Source: Bacteroides ovatus (GTDB taxonomy: Bacteria > Bacteroidota > Bacteroidia > Bacteroidales > Bacteroidaceae). From it: DNA of 64,000 nucleotides. A program made the position numbers and the translations under genes. The DNA is taken from the NCBI RefSeq assembly GCF_001314995.1, contig NZ_CP012938.1, positions 4,216,001-4,280,000 on the forward strand. The letters run 5' to 3'. Shown piece after piece: positions 43,411 through 53,252 of this stretch (the stretch's first letter is position 1; every line of letters begins with the position of its first letter). The notes beneath the pieces were generated by a model that saw nothing but the letters and a program-made list of their open reading frames with translations, had not been told where the DNA came from and made no database searches.

Positions 43411-46110
43411 ATGAACCGGATATTTGTATATATAGGGATTATAGCAGGATTGTTGCTGGGGGGAAGCTTGTCTGTTGAGGCTCAAAAGAAACCGTTGGAT
43501 ATAGAAGCATGTACATCTTGGAAACGTATTGATGCACCGGATATTTCACCGACAGGCAGATGGGTGACTTACCGTATATCGTTGATGGAATATAATCCGG
43601 CTAGCAAGGAAGAAAAAAAACTGCATTTATTCGATTCCCGTACGCGGAAGGAAATATTGCTGAATGGCGATATAGAGCGTCTGGAGTTTTATAATAACGA
43701 CCAGGGAGCTTTTTATCGGTTGGCAGACTCGGCAGGAGTAATGAAAACATTTTTGTTGTCATTGCCTTCGGGAGTAAAGACCGAATGGAAACATAAAGAG
43801 GCTTTTCGTCCTGTGGAAGGGACCCCTTACTCAATCTCTGTAACTAATGTGTCGAAAGATACGGTAAATCATGTTCCGGCTTTTAACAGGCTGGTGGTAC
43901 GTCATCTGAAGACAGAAGTTGCTTTTCATATTGACAGTATCGGCTATCATACATTATATGACGGAGGACGTTCTATTCTTTTCATTCGTAAAAAGTCAGA
44001 CAGGAACGAGCTATGCTATGGCCCTTTAGCTGGTCCATATAAGACTCTTTATCAGAGTTCTGTAAAGAGTGAACCCTCTTCTTATAGTTTTAATGAAAAA
44101 GAGATGATCGGGGAGTTTAGCGTAAATGATTCTTTGTGGTATGCTTTTTCATTAAAGAAGCCGGGTTGTAACTTGCTTTTTGACCGGAAAGAAATTGTTT
44201 TGCCTGATGGTATGTCTGTCGGACGTATTGACTTGTCTAAAAGCCATAATTTTTTGATACTTGAACTTCGGGACTCACAGCAGATTTCCCGTAGAAGGGA
44301 AGAATCGGAGAAGAAACCGGACAAGAGTTTTGAATTAGAGTTGTGGACGTGGAACGAAATGGAAGTTCCGACTTTACAAAGGGGCGGACGTTATAGGCAG
44401 GATAAGTCGGTGACGTATATTTATGATATTTTTTCTAAGAAGCTCACAGAAGTTGCTCCATTTACCGTAGATTTACTCTTACCATCGGGAGCAGAGAATT
44501 TGAACTATGTGCTTTACACAGATGAATCTCCTTATAAGATGCAGCGTGAGTGGTTGGATCGGTTGCCGTTCGATATATATTCAGTGAATGTGCATACAGG
44601 TGCAAAACGGTTGATCGGACGTAGTTATCGTACAGCTCCCAAATGGTCGGTAAATGGCAAGTGGGCAGTAATGTATGATCCGATTGCTCAAGTCTGGAAT
44701 AAGTTTGATGGTGCTACCGGTAAGGTTGTTAATATATCTGATGCTATCGGTTATCCAATGTTCATGGAAAGTTATGATAAACCGGCTCCTGCTCCCGCTT
44801 ATGGAATAGCAGGGTGGACGGCTGACGGGAATAATGTGTTTCTGTACGATGCATATGACTGGTGGAAGATTGATTTGACAGGAGAACGTCAGCCGGAGTG
44901 CCTGACTAAAGGATATGGTCGCAAGCATGGCAAATCTATTCGTAAAATGACGAGTAATATAGATAAGGATGTTTTTCAGAAAGACGAAAAAGTCATAGTT
45001 AGCCTTTGGGATAAAGACACGATGGATGAGGGTGTCTATCAGCTTGATATGAAAGGCCGTCTGAGAAAATTGATGGAGGGGAATTATGTATATACTATAC
45101 ATCGTTTTTCTGACAATCATGAGTATTGCGTTTGGAATCGTCAGAATGTATCGGAATTTAGGGATTTGTGGTGGAGTAAGTCCGATTTCTCCAATCCCGT
45201 TAAAGTGACGAATGCGAATCCTCAACAAGCAGATTATAAATGGGGTACAGTTAAACTGATAAAGTGGACTAATTATGAGAATAAGGAAAATAAGGGGTTG
45301 CTTTATCTTCCGGAAGATTATGATCCTCAAAAAGAATATCCGGCGTTGGTGCAGTTTTATGAAACTCATTCCGGTGAGTTGAATATTTATCATGCACCTT
45401 TGTTGAGTAGTGCGTTAGGGGATCCTATGTATTTTGCCAGCAATGGTTATATTGTGTTTATGCCGGATGTGCATTTCACGGTTGGGACTCCCGGTCAGAG
45501 TTGTTATGATGCTGTTGTGAGTGGAACGAAGTATCTGATAGAGCAGGGGATAGCACATCCCGGGAAAATAGGCTTACAGGGACATAGCTGGTCTGGCTAT
45601 CAAACATCATATTTGGTGACAAAGACAGATCTTTTCACTTGTGCCAATATAGCGGCTCCAATTACGGATATGGTGACCGGATATTTGGGAATTCGTAATG
45701 GAAGCGGTCTGCCACGATATTTTATGTACGAGGAAACACAAAGTCGTATGGGAAAGACTTTATGGGAGGCAAAAGATAAGTATCTGGCAAGTTCAGCAAT
45801 TTTGGAGGCTGATAAGATACATACACCTTTGTTGATATTACATAATGATGAGGATGAGGCTGTTGCATATGAACAAGGACGTGCTCTTTATTTGGCTATG
45901 CGTCGCTTACAACGTCCTGCATGGTTGTTGAATTACAAAGGTGAAGGACATTTCGTACTGGGAAGAGGTGCACAGAAAGACTGGACAATCCGGATGATGC
46001 AGTTCTTTGACTATTACCTGAAAGGAACAAAAGAACCACGTTGGATGAAGGAAGGTATTCATCTGCGAGAGCGTGGAATTGATCAGAAATACGATTTACT
46101 AAAAAAATAA
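43411..46110 (+). CDS. S9 family prolyl oligopeptidase-type peptidase, exported (divergent)
   Basis: 899 residues from the ATG at 43411, preceded by AGGAGAAG within the end of the previous gene. Signal peptide ending SVEAQKK. A long propeller region (to about 620) includes PDISPTGRWVTYRISL. The peptidase domain has GHSWSGYQTSYL (Ser near 726), Asp in LHNDEDEAVAYEQG and His in YKGEGHFVLGRG. It is not a close copy of A or B. An earlier in-frame ATG at 43393 overlaps copy B and would break the signal peptide. Confidence 0.92.
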   Translation: MNRIFVYIGIIAGLLLGGSLSVEAQKKPLDIEACTSWKRIDAPDISPTGRWVTYRISLMEYNPASKEEKKLHLFDSRTRKEILLNGDIERLEFYNNDQGAFYRLADSAGVMKTFLLSLPSGVKTEWKHKEAFRPVEGTPYSISVTNVSKDTVNHVPAFNRLVVRHLKTEVAFHIDSIGYHTLYDGGRSILFIRKKSDRNELCYGPLAGPYKTLYQSSVKSEPSSYSFNEKEMIGEFSVNDSLWYAFSLKKPGCNLLFDRKEIVLPDGMSVGRIDLSKSHNFLILELRDSQQISRRREESEKKPDKSFELELWTWNEMEVPTLQRGGRYRQDKSVTYIYDIFSKKLTEVAPFTVDLLLPSGAENLNYVLYTDESPYKMQREWLDRLPFDIYSVNVHTGAKRLIGRSYRTAPKWSVNGKWAVMYDPIAQVWNKFDGATGKVVNISDAIGYPMFMESYDKPAPAPAYGIAGWTADGNNVFLYDAYDWWKIDLTGERQPECLTKGYGRKHGKSIRKMTSNIDKDVFQKDEKVIVSLWDKDTMDEGVYQLDMKGRLRKLMEGNYVYTIHRFSDNHEYCVWNRQNVSEFRDLWWSKSDFSNPVKVTNANPQQADYKWGTVKLIKWTNYENKENKGLLYLPEDYDPQKEYPALVQFYETHSGELNIYHAPLLSSALGDPMYFASNGYIVFMPDVHFTVGTPGQSCYDAVVSGTKYLIEQGIAHPGKIGLQGHSWSGYQTSYLVTKTDLFTCANIAAPITDMVTGYLGIRNGSGLPRYFMYEETQSRMGKTLWEAKDKYLASSAILEADKIHTPLLILHNDEDEAVAYEQGRALYLAMRRLQRPAWLLNYKGEGHFVLGRGAQKDWTIRMMQFFDYYLKGTKEPRWMKEGIHLRERGIDQKYDLLKK

Positions 46111-46123
46111 ATATTGATTTAAG

Positions 46124-46528
46124 ATGAAAAAATTATTGATTACGGCTATGGCTCTGTCTTGTTTCGCTTTAAGCTACGGACAGAAGAAAGTAGAAAAACA
46201 GATTATCGGAAAATGGTGCAATCCTTATACATACAAGTCTACGGGTGAGTTGAAAGGATTTGAGTTCAAGAAAGGTGGTAAGTGTTCTGCTATCAATATT
46301 CCGTCTTTAGATTTGAAAACGTGGAAAGTGGATAATGGTTATCTGATTGTGGAAGGATTCAGCAAGGAAGATGATGGAAAGGTTGAGGTGTACAAAACTC
46401 GTGAGCGTATCGGCTACCTGACATCGGATTCATTGCAGTTGATAGTGAACGAAGGAACTCCTCGTTTGGCTTTCCTGTACCTAAATACAAAATCAATTAA
46501 GGAACTGGTTACTCCTGAAGTGAAGTAA
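46124..46528 (+). CDS. Small secreted lipocalin-like protein
   Basis: 134 residues. Signal peptide (LLITAMALSCFALSYGQ), then IIGKWCNPYTYKSTGELKGFEFKKGGKCSAI, the G-x-W opening and strand pattern of Bacteroides lipocalin-like domains. It ends the peptide locus, 13 bp after the last peptidase gene, and is followed by a strong terminator. A role in ligand binding or chaperoning is only inferred. Confidence 0.65.
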   Translation: MKKLLITAMALSCFALSYGQKKVEKQIIGKWCNPYTYKSTGELKGFEFKKGGKCSAINIPSLDLKTWKVDNGYLIVEGFSKEDDGKVEVYKTRERIGYLTSDSLQLIVNEGTPRLAFLYLNTKSIKELVTPEVK

Positions 46529-46602
46529 CTCCAAACTATTAATAAATTGACTAAATCTCTCTCTTAATAATTTAGTGTTAATTAGCATAAGCTAATGGAG
46601 TG

Positions 46603-46637
46603 CCTCGGCGTAGTGATTACGCCGGGGTTTCTTTTTT
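46603..46637 (+). terminator. Terminator of the peptide-acquisition locus
   Basis: CCTCGGCGTA/TACGCCGGGG (46603-46612 with 46618-46627; nine Watson-Crick pairs plus one T-G wobble) around GTGAT, then TTTCTTTTTT. It lies 75 bp after the lipocalin-like stop. Confidence 0.9.
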
Positions 46638-46685
46638 ATGAAAGGCGAATTGAAAAGCAGTGTACGAATTGAAAGCAATGAGCGC

Positions 46686-47102
46686 TTATCGCAACATCCC
46701 CAATGCCTTATTCTCAGCTGCTTCCATAACTTCCCGTTCTCCGGGACCTTTATCATTAATGCCGCACAAATGAAGAATTCCGTGGATAATCACACGATGT
46801 AGTTCGTCTTCGTATGAAGCACCAAACTGTTCCGCATTGGTGCGTATCGTATCCAGGCTGATGAATAAGTCACCTGATAGACGATCGCCTTCACAATAAT
46901 CGAAAGTAATAATGTCCGTGTAGTAGTCATGTTGCAGATACTGACGGTTTACCTCCAGAATTTTTTCGTCCGAGCAGAAGATATAAGCGATTTCACCGAG
47001 TCTTTTTCCGTAAGAAGCAGCTACGGTCTTTATCCATTCCGTAGTCTCACGTTTCTTGATATCAGGCATTTTTACGCCTTCTGTTTGATAAGTTACAGCC
47101 AT
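46686..47102 (-). CDS. ybeY: Endoribonuclease YbeY (rRNA maturation)
   Basis: 138 residues. Metal-dependent RNase for 16S rRNA 3' maturation and ribosome quality control. The zinc motif is HGILHLCGINDKG: the first two His are present, but the third His of the usual H-x3-H-x5-H is replaced, and the Asp of NDKG may take its place, as in Bacteroidetes relatives. Overall length and the FCSDEKILEVNRQYL and TDIITFDY segments fit the family. It lies 16 bp after the SpmAB-like gene. Confidence 0.93.
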   Translation of the reverse strand: MAVTYQTEGVKMPDIKKRETTEWIKTVAASYGKRLGEIAYIFCSDEKILEVNRQYLQHDYYTDIITFDYCEGDRLSGDLFISLDTIRTNAEQFGASYEDELHRVIIHGILHLCGINDKGPGEREVMEAAENKALGMLR

Positions 47103-47118
47103 AGTTGAATGTTATGAT

Positions 47119-48351
47119 TTAAAAGAAAAATAAATAACTGATTAAGATAGCGGCTATGATACCCGAAAAGTCAGCTATCAGACCGCAAGTCACTGCATTA
47201 CGAGTTTTGGTAATTCCTACACTGCCGAAATAAACGGCCAGAATGTAGAATGTGGTATCTGAAGCTCCGCGTACTACGCAACTCATACGCCCTACAAACG
47301 AATCCGGTCCCAGTTCTTTCATCGTATCAATCATCAATCCGTTGGCACCGCTACCGCTAAGCGATTTCATCAATGCAGTAGGCAGTGCCCCTACAAAGCT
47401 TGTATCAACTCCGCATGAGCCTACTATGTAGCCAATGCCTCCCACTAGAAAATCCATAGCTCCCGAAGTGCGGAACACGGCGATTCCTACAAGGAAAGCA
47501 ACCAGATAGGGTATGATACGTACAGCTGTCGTAAATCCTTCTTTAGCTCCCTCTACAAACGAATCGTATACATTGATTTTTTTCCTGACTCCCGTCAGAA
47601 TAAACAGGATAATGACACTGAACAGCAGAATATTCGCTATCAATGTAGAATAAGTACCCATATCCTCTCGTGAAACGCTTAGAAACAGATAAATCAATCC
47701 CGAAAAGAAAAGACAGATAACACCCATTAAAATGAGAATAGGCTTATTGATTAAGTTTATCTTTTGAGCGATACTGACTGCTATGACTCCTACTAAAGTT
47801 GAAATGAAAGTACTTAGCAGGATAGGGATAAATACATCCGTAGGCTGTGCAGCCCCCATTTGTGCACGATACACCATGATACTGATTGGAATGATGATAA
47901 GGCCGGATGTATTAATCACCAAAAACATAATCATCGGATTGGAAGCCGTATCCTTATTCGGATTCAGTTCTTGCAGTTCTTTCATCGCTTTCAGTCCCAG
48001 CGGGGTGGCGGCATTGTCCAAACCGAGCATGTTGGCAGACATATTCATAAAGATGGAGCCTAACACCGGATGCCCTTTAGGAATGTCCGGAAACAGGCGG
48101 CAAAGCACCGGACTAAGAAAGTGGGCCAGCGCATTAATCAATCCGCTGTTCTCGCCGATTTTCATGATGCCCAACCAAAGGGCCAGTACACCCGTAAGTC
48201 CTAGCGATATCTCGAATGCCGTTTTGGAGGAGTCGAATGTAGAGTTCATGATAGCCGTAAATATCCCCGTATCTCCCAAAACAATCACTTTTATAAGAGC
48301 GATGATAAAGGCTATGACGAAAAATCCTATCCAAATGTAATTTAGAACCAT
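47119..48351 (-). CDS. Nucleoside-recognition (Gate) domain membrane protein, SpmA-SpmB fusion
   Basis: 410 residues with about eleven hydrophobic helices. Two Gate-domain repeats: the N-terminal half resembles SpmA (GLTGVLALWLGIMKIGENSGL, GLDNAATPLGLKAM), the C-terminal half SpmB (FVEGAKEGFTTAVRIIPYLVAF, SGSGANGLMIDTM, RGASDTTFYILAVYFGSVG). In spore formers these are separate proteins; in Bacteroidetes the fusion is common though no spores are made. The transported or sensed ligand is unknown. Confidence 0.9.
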   Translation of the reverse strand: MVLNYIWIGFFVIAFIIALIKVIVLGDTGIFTAIMNSTFDSSKTAFEISLGLTGVLALWLGIMKIGENSGLINALAHFLSPVLCRLFPDIPKGHPVLGSIFMNMSANMLGLDNAATPLGLKAMKELQELNPNKDTASNPMIMFLVINTSGLIIIPISIMVYRAQMGAAQPTDVFIPILLSTFISTLVGVIAVSIAQKINLINKPILILMGVICLFFSGLIYLFLSVSREDMGTYSTLIANILLFSVIILFILTGVRKKINVYDSFVEGAKEGFTTAVRIIPYLVAFLVGIAVFRTSGAMDFLVGGIGYIVGSCGVDTSFVGALPTALMKSLSGSGANGLMIDTMKELGPDSFVGRMSCVVRGASDTTFYILAVYFGSVGITKTRNAVTCGLIADFSGIIAAILISYLFFF

Positions 48352-48377
48352 AGTTGATAACGTGTATATAGATAGTG

Positions 48378-48385
48378 CAAAAGTA
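48378..48385 (-). promoter_or_regulatory. -7 promoter element for the SpmAB-like gene
   Basis: TACTTTTG on the minus strand fits TAnnTTTG, about 27 bp upstream of the start. Confidence 0.6.
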
Positions 48386-48448
48386 GTTATTACGTTTCAA
48401 ATAAACTAAATCTTCGTCTTTCTTATACTGAAAATGAATGTAAATCTC

Positions 48449-48456
48449 TATCTTTG
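48449..48456 (+). promoter_or_regulatory. -7 promoter element for ruvB
   Basis: TATCTTTG is one of the commonest Bacteroides -7 forms and lies 22 bp upstream of the ruvB ATG. Confidence 0.65.
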
Positions 48457-48477
48457 TCTCCTACTTTCAAGAAATAA

Positions 48478-49509
48478 ATGGAACAGGAAGATTTTAACAT
48501 ACGCGAACATCAGCTTACTTCAAAAGAACGGGATTTCGAGAATGCACTCCGTCCGTTAAGCTTTGAAGACTTTAGCGGGCAGGACAAGGTGGTGGAAAAC
48601 CTTCGCATTTTTGTGAAGGCGGCACGTCTGCGTGGCGAAGCACTCGACCATGTGCTGTTGCACGGCCCTCCCGGATTAGGAAAAACAACTCTTTCGAATA
48701 TTATCGCTAACGAATTAGGAGTTGGCTTTAAAGTAACTTCCGGTCCGGTACTTGATAAACCGGGTGACCTGGCAGGTGTATTGACCAGCCTCGAACCGAA
48801 CGACGTGCTTTTTATTGATGAAATTCATCGGCTGTCGCCTGTGGTGGAGGAATATCTTTATTCGGCGATGGAAGATTACCGCATCGATATTATGATCGAT
48901 AAGGGACCTTCGGCACGCAGCATCCAGATAGATTTGAATCCTTTCACGCTGGTTGGTGCAACCACACGTAGCGGTCTGCTGACGGCCCCGCTTCGTGCAC
49001 GTTTCGGTATTAATCTTCATTTGGAGTACTATGATGATGATATTTTGAGCAATATCATTCGTCGTTCTGCGTCCATACTGGATGTGCCTTGTTCGGTACG
49101 TGCAGCATCGGAGATCGCTTCCCGTAGCCGCGGAACGCCCCGTATTGCCAATGCCTTGCTCCGTCGGGTACGTGATTTTGCGCAGGTGAAAGGCTCCGGT
49201 TCTATCGATACGGAGATCGCCCAGTTTGCATTGGAAGCACTGAATATTGATAAGTACGGCCTGGATGAGATAGACAACAAGATACTTTGCACCATTATAG
49301 ACAAATTTAAAGGTGGTCCGGTAGGTATCACTACCATTGCCACGGCTTTGGGAGAAGATGCGGGAACCATTGAGGAAGTTTACGAACCTTTCCTGATAAA
49401 AGAAGGATTTATGAAGCGTACTCCCCGTGGACGTGAGGTGACCGAACTTGCCTATAAACATTTGGGAAGAAGTCTTTATAACAGTCAAAAAACGCTGTTT
49501 AATGACTAA
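48478..49509 (+). CDS. ruvB: Holliday junction branch migration helicase RuvB
   Basis: 343 residues. AAA+ motor that drives branch migration with RuvA. Walker [15 protein letters not shown], Walker [11 protein letters not shown], sensor 1 [20 protein letters not shown] with the arginine finger, and the C-terminal winged helix ([29 protein letters not shown]). Normal length; divergent from the SpmAB-like gene. Confidence 0.97.
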   Translation: MEQEDFNIREHQLTSKERDFENALRPLSFEDFSGQDKVVENLRIFVKAARLRGEALDHVLLHGPPGLGKTTLSNIIANELGVGFKVTSGPVLDKPGDLAGVLTSLEPNDVLFIDEIHRLSPVVEEYLYSAMEDYRIDIMIDKGPSARSIQIDLNPFTLVGATTRSGLLTAPLRARFGINLHLEYYDDDILSNIIRRSASILDVPCSVRAASEIASRSRGTPRIANALLRRVRDFAQVKGSGSIDTEIAQFALEALNIDKYGLDEIDNKILCTIIDKFKGGPVGITTIATALGEDAGTIEEVYEPFLIKEGFMKRTPRGREVTELAYKHLGRSLYNSQKTLFND

Positions 49510-49571
49510 CATAAAGCGTCATGTGACAAGTGGTATTAACGGTATAAAAGAACTTTATAAAGCATAGTTGG

Positions 49572-50348
49572 ATGATGAAGCAATGGACTACTTTACTTGT
49601 TTTTCTCTTTTTGAGCTTGTCTTTATCGGCTCAACAGGAATATGGGAGGGATATTTTTGTCTCTTCTAAAGGAGACTCTTTACCTTATCGGATGATTCAT
49701 CCCGAATCGGTGAAGCCAGGTGAAAAGTATCCGCTCGTACTGTTTCTGCATGGAGCCGGCGAACGGGGAAATGATAATGAGAAACAGTTGACTCATGGTG
49801 GACAGATGTTTCTTAATCCGGTCAATCAAGAGAAGTATCCCGCTTTCGTTCTAATTCCACAGTGTCCGACAGACGGTTACTGGGCTTATACAGGACGTCC
49901 GAAGTCGCTTATCCCTACAGAAATGCCAGTGGGACAAGAGATCAGTCCTATATTGCAAACGCTTAAACAGTTGCTCGACTCTTATCTGGTAATGCCCGAA
50001 GTGGACACACAACGGGTTTATATTATCGGTCTTTCAATGGGAGCGATGGGAACGTATGATTTAGTCGTGCGTTATCCGGAGATTTTTGCAGCTGCAGTTC
50101 CTATTTGCGGTACAGTCAATCCAAGTCGGCTATCGGTTGCCAAGGATGTGAAATTTCGTATCTTTCACGGAGATGCGGACGATGTAGTTCCGGTGAAAGG
50201 TTCTCGCGAAGCGTATAAAGCACTGAAAGCTGCCGGTGCAGATGTGGAATATATTGAATTCCCCGGTTGTAATCATGGGAGCTGGAATCCGGCTTTCAAT
50301 TATCCCGGATTTATGGATTGGTTGTTCAAACAAAAGAAGAAACGTTGA
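49572..50348 (+). CDS. Exported alpha/beta hydrolase (esterase, phospholipase/carboxylesterase-like)
   Basis: 258 residues. Signal peptide ending LSLSAQQ. Oxyanion-loop motif LFLHGAGERGNDNEKQLTHGG, nucleophile in IIGLSMGAMGTYDL, Asp in IFHGDADDVVPV and His in PGCNHGSWNPAF. This layout is typical of predicted peptidase/feruloyl-esterase-like hydrolases of Bacteroides (DUF/prolyl oligopeptidase-like); the substrate is not known. The second ATG (49575) is an equally good start. Confidence 0.85.
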   Translation: MMKQWTTLLVFLFLSLSLSAQQEYGRDIFVSSKGDSLPYRMIHPESVKPGEKYPLVLFLHGAGERGNDNEKQLTHGGQMFLNPVNQEKYPAFVLIPQCPTDGYWAYTGRPKSLIPTEMPVGQEISPILQTLKQLLDSYLVMPEVDTQRVYIIGLSMGAMGTYDLVVRYPEIFAAAVPICGTVNPSRLSVAKDVKFRIFHGDADDVVPVKGSREAYKALKAAGADVEYIEFPGCNHGSWNPAFNYPGFMDWLFKQKKKR

Positions 50349-50378
50349 ACCAATCTGAATGATAATCACTAATAAAAC

Positions 50379-51875
50379 ATGGCTGGACTAAAATCATTAG
50401 CTAAAGATACGGCAATTTATGGGTTGAGTAGTATTGTCGGACGATTCCTTAACTACATGCTGGTGCCTTTGTACACAGCGGTATTGCCAGCTTCCACCGG
50501 AGGTTATGGAGTTGTTTCAAACGTATATGCGTTTACAGCCCTGATGCTTGTACTGCTTACGTTCGGTATGGAAACGGGATTCTTCCGTTTTGCCAACAAA
50601 TCGGGAGAAGACCCGATGAAAGTATATGCCAACTCCTTGTTATCGGTAGGAGGGGTATCTTTGATTTTTGTTTTCCTTTGCCTGTTATTCCTGCAACCCA
50701 TTTCCAATTTACTGGATTATGGCGATCATCCGGAGTTTATAGCGATGATGGCTGTTGTGGTAGCTTTAGACTCTTTCCAATGCATTCCTTTTGCCTATTT
50801 ACGGTATAAAAAGCGGCCTATTAAGTTTGCTGCTATCAAACTGCTCTCTATCGTTGGTGGCATCGGTTTGAATCTATTTTTCCTACTGGTGTGCCCGTGG
50901 CTGAATGTACATTGTCCGTCAACTATCTCCTGGTTTTATGATCCGGATTATTTAGTGGGATATATTTTTATTAGCAACCTGATTATCTCGGTTGTTCAGA
51001 TGTTCTTTTTTATCCCGGAACTGACGGGGTTTGCTTATAAGTTGGACCGGGTATTGCTGAAACGAATGGTCGTATATTCTTTCCCGGTATTAATCTTAGG
51101 TTTGGTAGGTATTCTAAATCAGACTGTGGATAAGATGATCTATCCGTTTCTTTTTGAAGACCGGCAGGAAGGGTTGGTGCAATTGGGTATCTATGCAGCA
51201 ACCAGTAAGATTGCGATGGTGATGGCAATGTTTACGCAAGCTTTCCGTTATGCTTACGAACCGTTTGTTTTTGGCAAAGACCGAGAAGGAGACAACCGGA
51301 AGATGTATGCCGCTGCGATGAAGTATTTTCTTATATTTTCCTTGCTGGCTTTCCTTGCTGTCATGTTCTACCTCGACTTGCTGCGTTATCTGGTGGCAAG
51401 GGGTTACTGGGAAGGCCTGGGGGTAGTAGCTATTGTAATGCTTGCAGAGATCTGTAAAGGGATCTATTTCAACCTTTCCTTTTGGTATAAACTGACGGAT
51501 AAGACCTATTGGGGAGCCTACTTCTCGGTGATTGGTTGTGTTATTATTGTCGTATTGAACATCCTGTTTGTGCCGGTTTACGGTTATCTTGCTTCGGCAT
51601 GGGCTTCTGTTGCAGGCTATGCAGTCATCTTGCTGCTATCCTACTGGATAGGACAGAAAGAATACCCGATTCATTATGACTTGAAGAGCCTGGGACTTTA
51701 TGTTCTGCTGGCAGCGGTACTTTACGTTATTGGAGAGCAGGTTCCTATCCCTAATATAGTGCTCCGTCTCGCTTTCCGTACCGTACTCTTATTGCTATTT
51801 ATAGCTTATATTATCAAGAAGGATTTACCATTGAGTCAGATTCCTGTTATTAATCGATTTATAAAGAAGAAATAA
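50379..51875 (+). CDS. Polysaccharide flippase (MATE/MOP-superfamily, Wzx-like)
   Basis: 498 residues with about 14 transmembrane helices. The N-terminus LAKDTAIYGLSSIVGRFLNYMLVPLYTAVLPAS is typical of Bacteroides oligosaccharide flippases, as is the FRFANK and AYEPFVF chemistry of the helices. It would move lipid-linked saccharide across the inner membrane. No glycosyltransferase genes are nearby, so the cargo cannot be guessed. It lies 30 bp after the hydrolase and 2 bp before the DUF389 gene. Confidence 0.9.
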   Translation: MAGLKSLAKDTAIYGLSSIVGRFLNYMLVPLYTAVLPASTGGYGVVSNVYAFTALMLVLLTFGMETGFFRFANKSGEDPMKVYANSLLSVGGVSLIFVFLCLLFLQPISNLLDYGDHPEFIAMMAVVVALDSFQCIPFAYLRYKKRPIKFAAIKLLSIVGGIGLNLFFLLVCPWLNVHCPSTISWFYDPDYLVGYIFISNLIISVVQMFFFIPELTGFAYKLDRVLLKRMVVYSFPVLILGLVGILNQTVDKMIYPFLFEDRQEGLVQLGIYAATSKIAMVMAMFTQAFRYAYEPFVFGKDREGDNRKMYAAAMKYFLIFSLLAFLAVMFYLDLLRYLVARGYWEGLGVVAIVMLAEICKGIYFNLSFWYKLTDKTYWGAYFSVIGCVIIVVLNILFVPVYGYLASAWASVAGYAVILLLSYWIGQKEYPIHYDLKSLGLYVLLAAVLYVIGEQVPIPNIVLRLAFRTVLLLLFIAYIIKKDLPLSQIPVINRFIKKK

Positions 51876-51877
51876 CT

Positions 51878-53233
51878 ATGAAGACAGATGAACGTAATAA
51901 GTTTGCTATCAAGTCCTTTCTGGGAGAATATCTGGACTTGAGGAAAGATAAGGATAACGAACTGGCCACAGTGGATTCTATCCGTAAGGGGGTAGAGTTC
52001 AAAGGTGCCAATTTATGGATTCTGATCTTTGCCATATTCATGGCATCACTCGGATTGAATGTGAACTCCACTGCCGTTATTATCGGTGCCATGTTGATTT
52101 CTCCATTGATGGGACCTATTATGGGAGTAGGACTGTCTGTCGGACTGAATGACTTTGAATTAATGAAACGCTCTTTGAAGAGCTTTCTCATAACGACTGC
52201 TTTCAGTGTGACTACGGCAACAATCTTTTTCCTTCTTGCCCCTATTGCCGGTTCACAGTCAGAGTTGCTGGCACGTACATCGCCCACTATTTATGATGTA
52301 TTCATCGCGCTTTTTGGTGGTTTGGCAGGTGTCGTGGCTCTCTCTACCAAGGAAAAAGGGAATGTGATTCCGGGTGTTGCCATTGCTACTGCATTGATGC
52401 CGCCGCTTTGTACGGCAGGTTACGGGCTGGCTTCCGGTAATCTCATTTATTTCCTGGGTGCTTTTTATCTTTACTTTATCAACTCTGTTTTTATCAGCCT
52501 GGCTACTTTCCTCGGTGTTCGTGTGATGCATTTCCAACGGAAAGAGTTTGTGGATAAAACCCGTGAGAAGACCGTACGTAAATACATCGTTCTGATTGTA
52601 GTGCTTACCATGTGCCCTGCAGTTTATCTGACATTTGGAATTATAAAGAGCACTTTCTATGAAGCAGCAGCCAATCGTTTTATAAACGATCAGTTGAGCT
52701 TTGAGAATACGCAGGTACTTGATAAGAAAATTAGCTATGACCATAAAGAAGTACGGGTTGTTTTGATTGGTCCTGAAGTGCCTGACGCTTCGATATCTAT
52801 TGCTCGTAGCAAGTTGAAAGAGTATAAGCTGGAAGATACGAAACTGATTGTATTACAGGGGATGAACAATGAGGCGGTAGATGTATCTTCTATCCGTGCC
52901 ATGGTCATGGAAGACTTCTATAAAAACAGTGAGCAACGGCTTCAACAACAGGCGGTGAAAATTTCCCAACTGGAGACAACACTGGAGCAATACAGAACGT
53001 ACGATGCTATGAGTCGTACATTAGTACCCGAATTGAAGGTACTTTATCCTTCCATCACAACTCTTTCCATCGCTCACTCGCTCGAAGTGCGGGTCGATTC
53101 GATGAAGACGGATACGGTAACATTGGCTGTCCTTAAATTCGCCAGACATCCGTCTGTTGCTGAAAAAGAGAAAATCAGCGAATGGCTGAAAGCCCGCGTA
53201 GGAACGAAGAAGTTGAGGCTGATTACAGAATAA
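51878..53233 (+). CDS. DUF389 family membrane protein
   Basis: 451 residues. About residues 40-270 hold six hydrophobic helices with the DUF389 motif GAMLISPLMGPIMGVGLSVGLND and the second SALMPPLCTAGYGL-like segment (IATALMPPLCTAGYGLASG). The C-terminal region is soluble and coiled (EQRLQQQAVKISQLETTLEQY). No biochemical role is established for the family. It is tightly linked to the flippase (2-bp gap). Confidence 0.88.
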   Translation: MKTDERNKFAIKSFLGEYLDLRKDKDNELATVDSIRKGVEFKGANLWILIFAIFMASLGLNVNSTAVIIGAMLISPLMGPIMGVGLSVGLNDFELMKRSLKSFLITTAFSVTTATIFFLLAPIAGSQSELLARTSPTIYDVFIALFGGLAGVVALSTKEKGNVIPGVAIATALMPPLCTAGYGLASGNLIYFLGAFYLYFINSVFISLATFLGVRVMHFQRKEFVDKTREKTVRKYIVLIVVLTMCPAVYLTFGIIKSTFYEAAANRFINDQLSFENTQVLDKKISYDHKEVRVVLIGPEVPDASISIARSKLKEYKLEDTKLIVLQGMNNEAVDVSSIRAMVMEDFYKNSEQRLQQQAVKISQLETTLEQYRTYDAMSRTLVPELKVLYPSITTLSIAHSLEVRVDSMKTDTVTLAVLKFARHPSVAEKEKISEWLKARVGTKKLRLITE

Positions 53234-53252
53234 TGAATCTAAAAATAATAAT

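Noticed and set aside
44581..45393. 270-codon minus-strand frame inside the third S9 peptidase
   Set aside because: Antisense to propeller and active-site codons of a convincing peptidase; the Ile/Phe-rich product matches no family.
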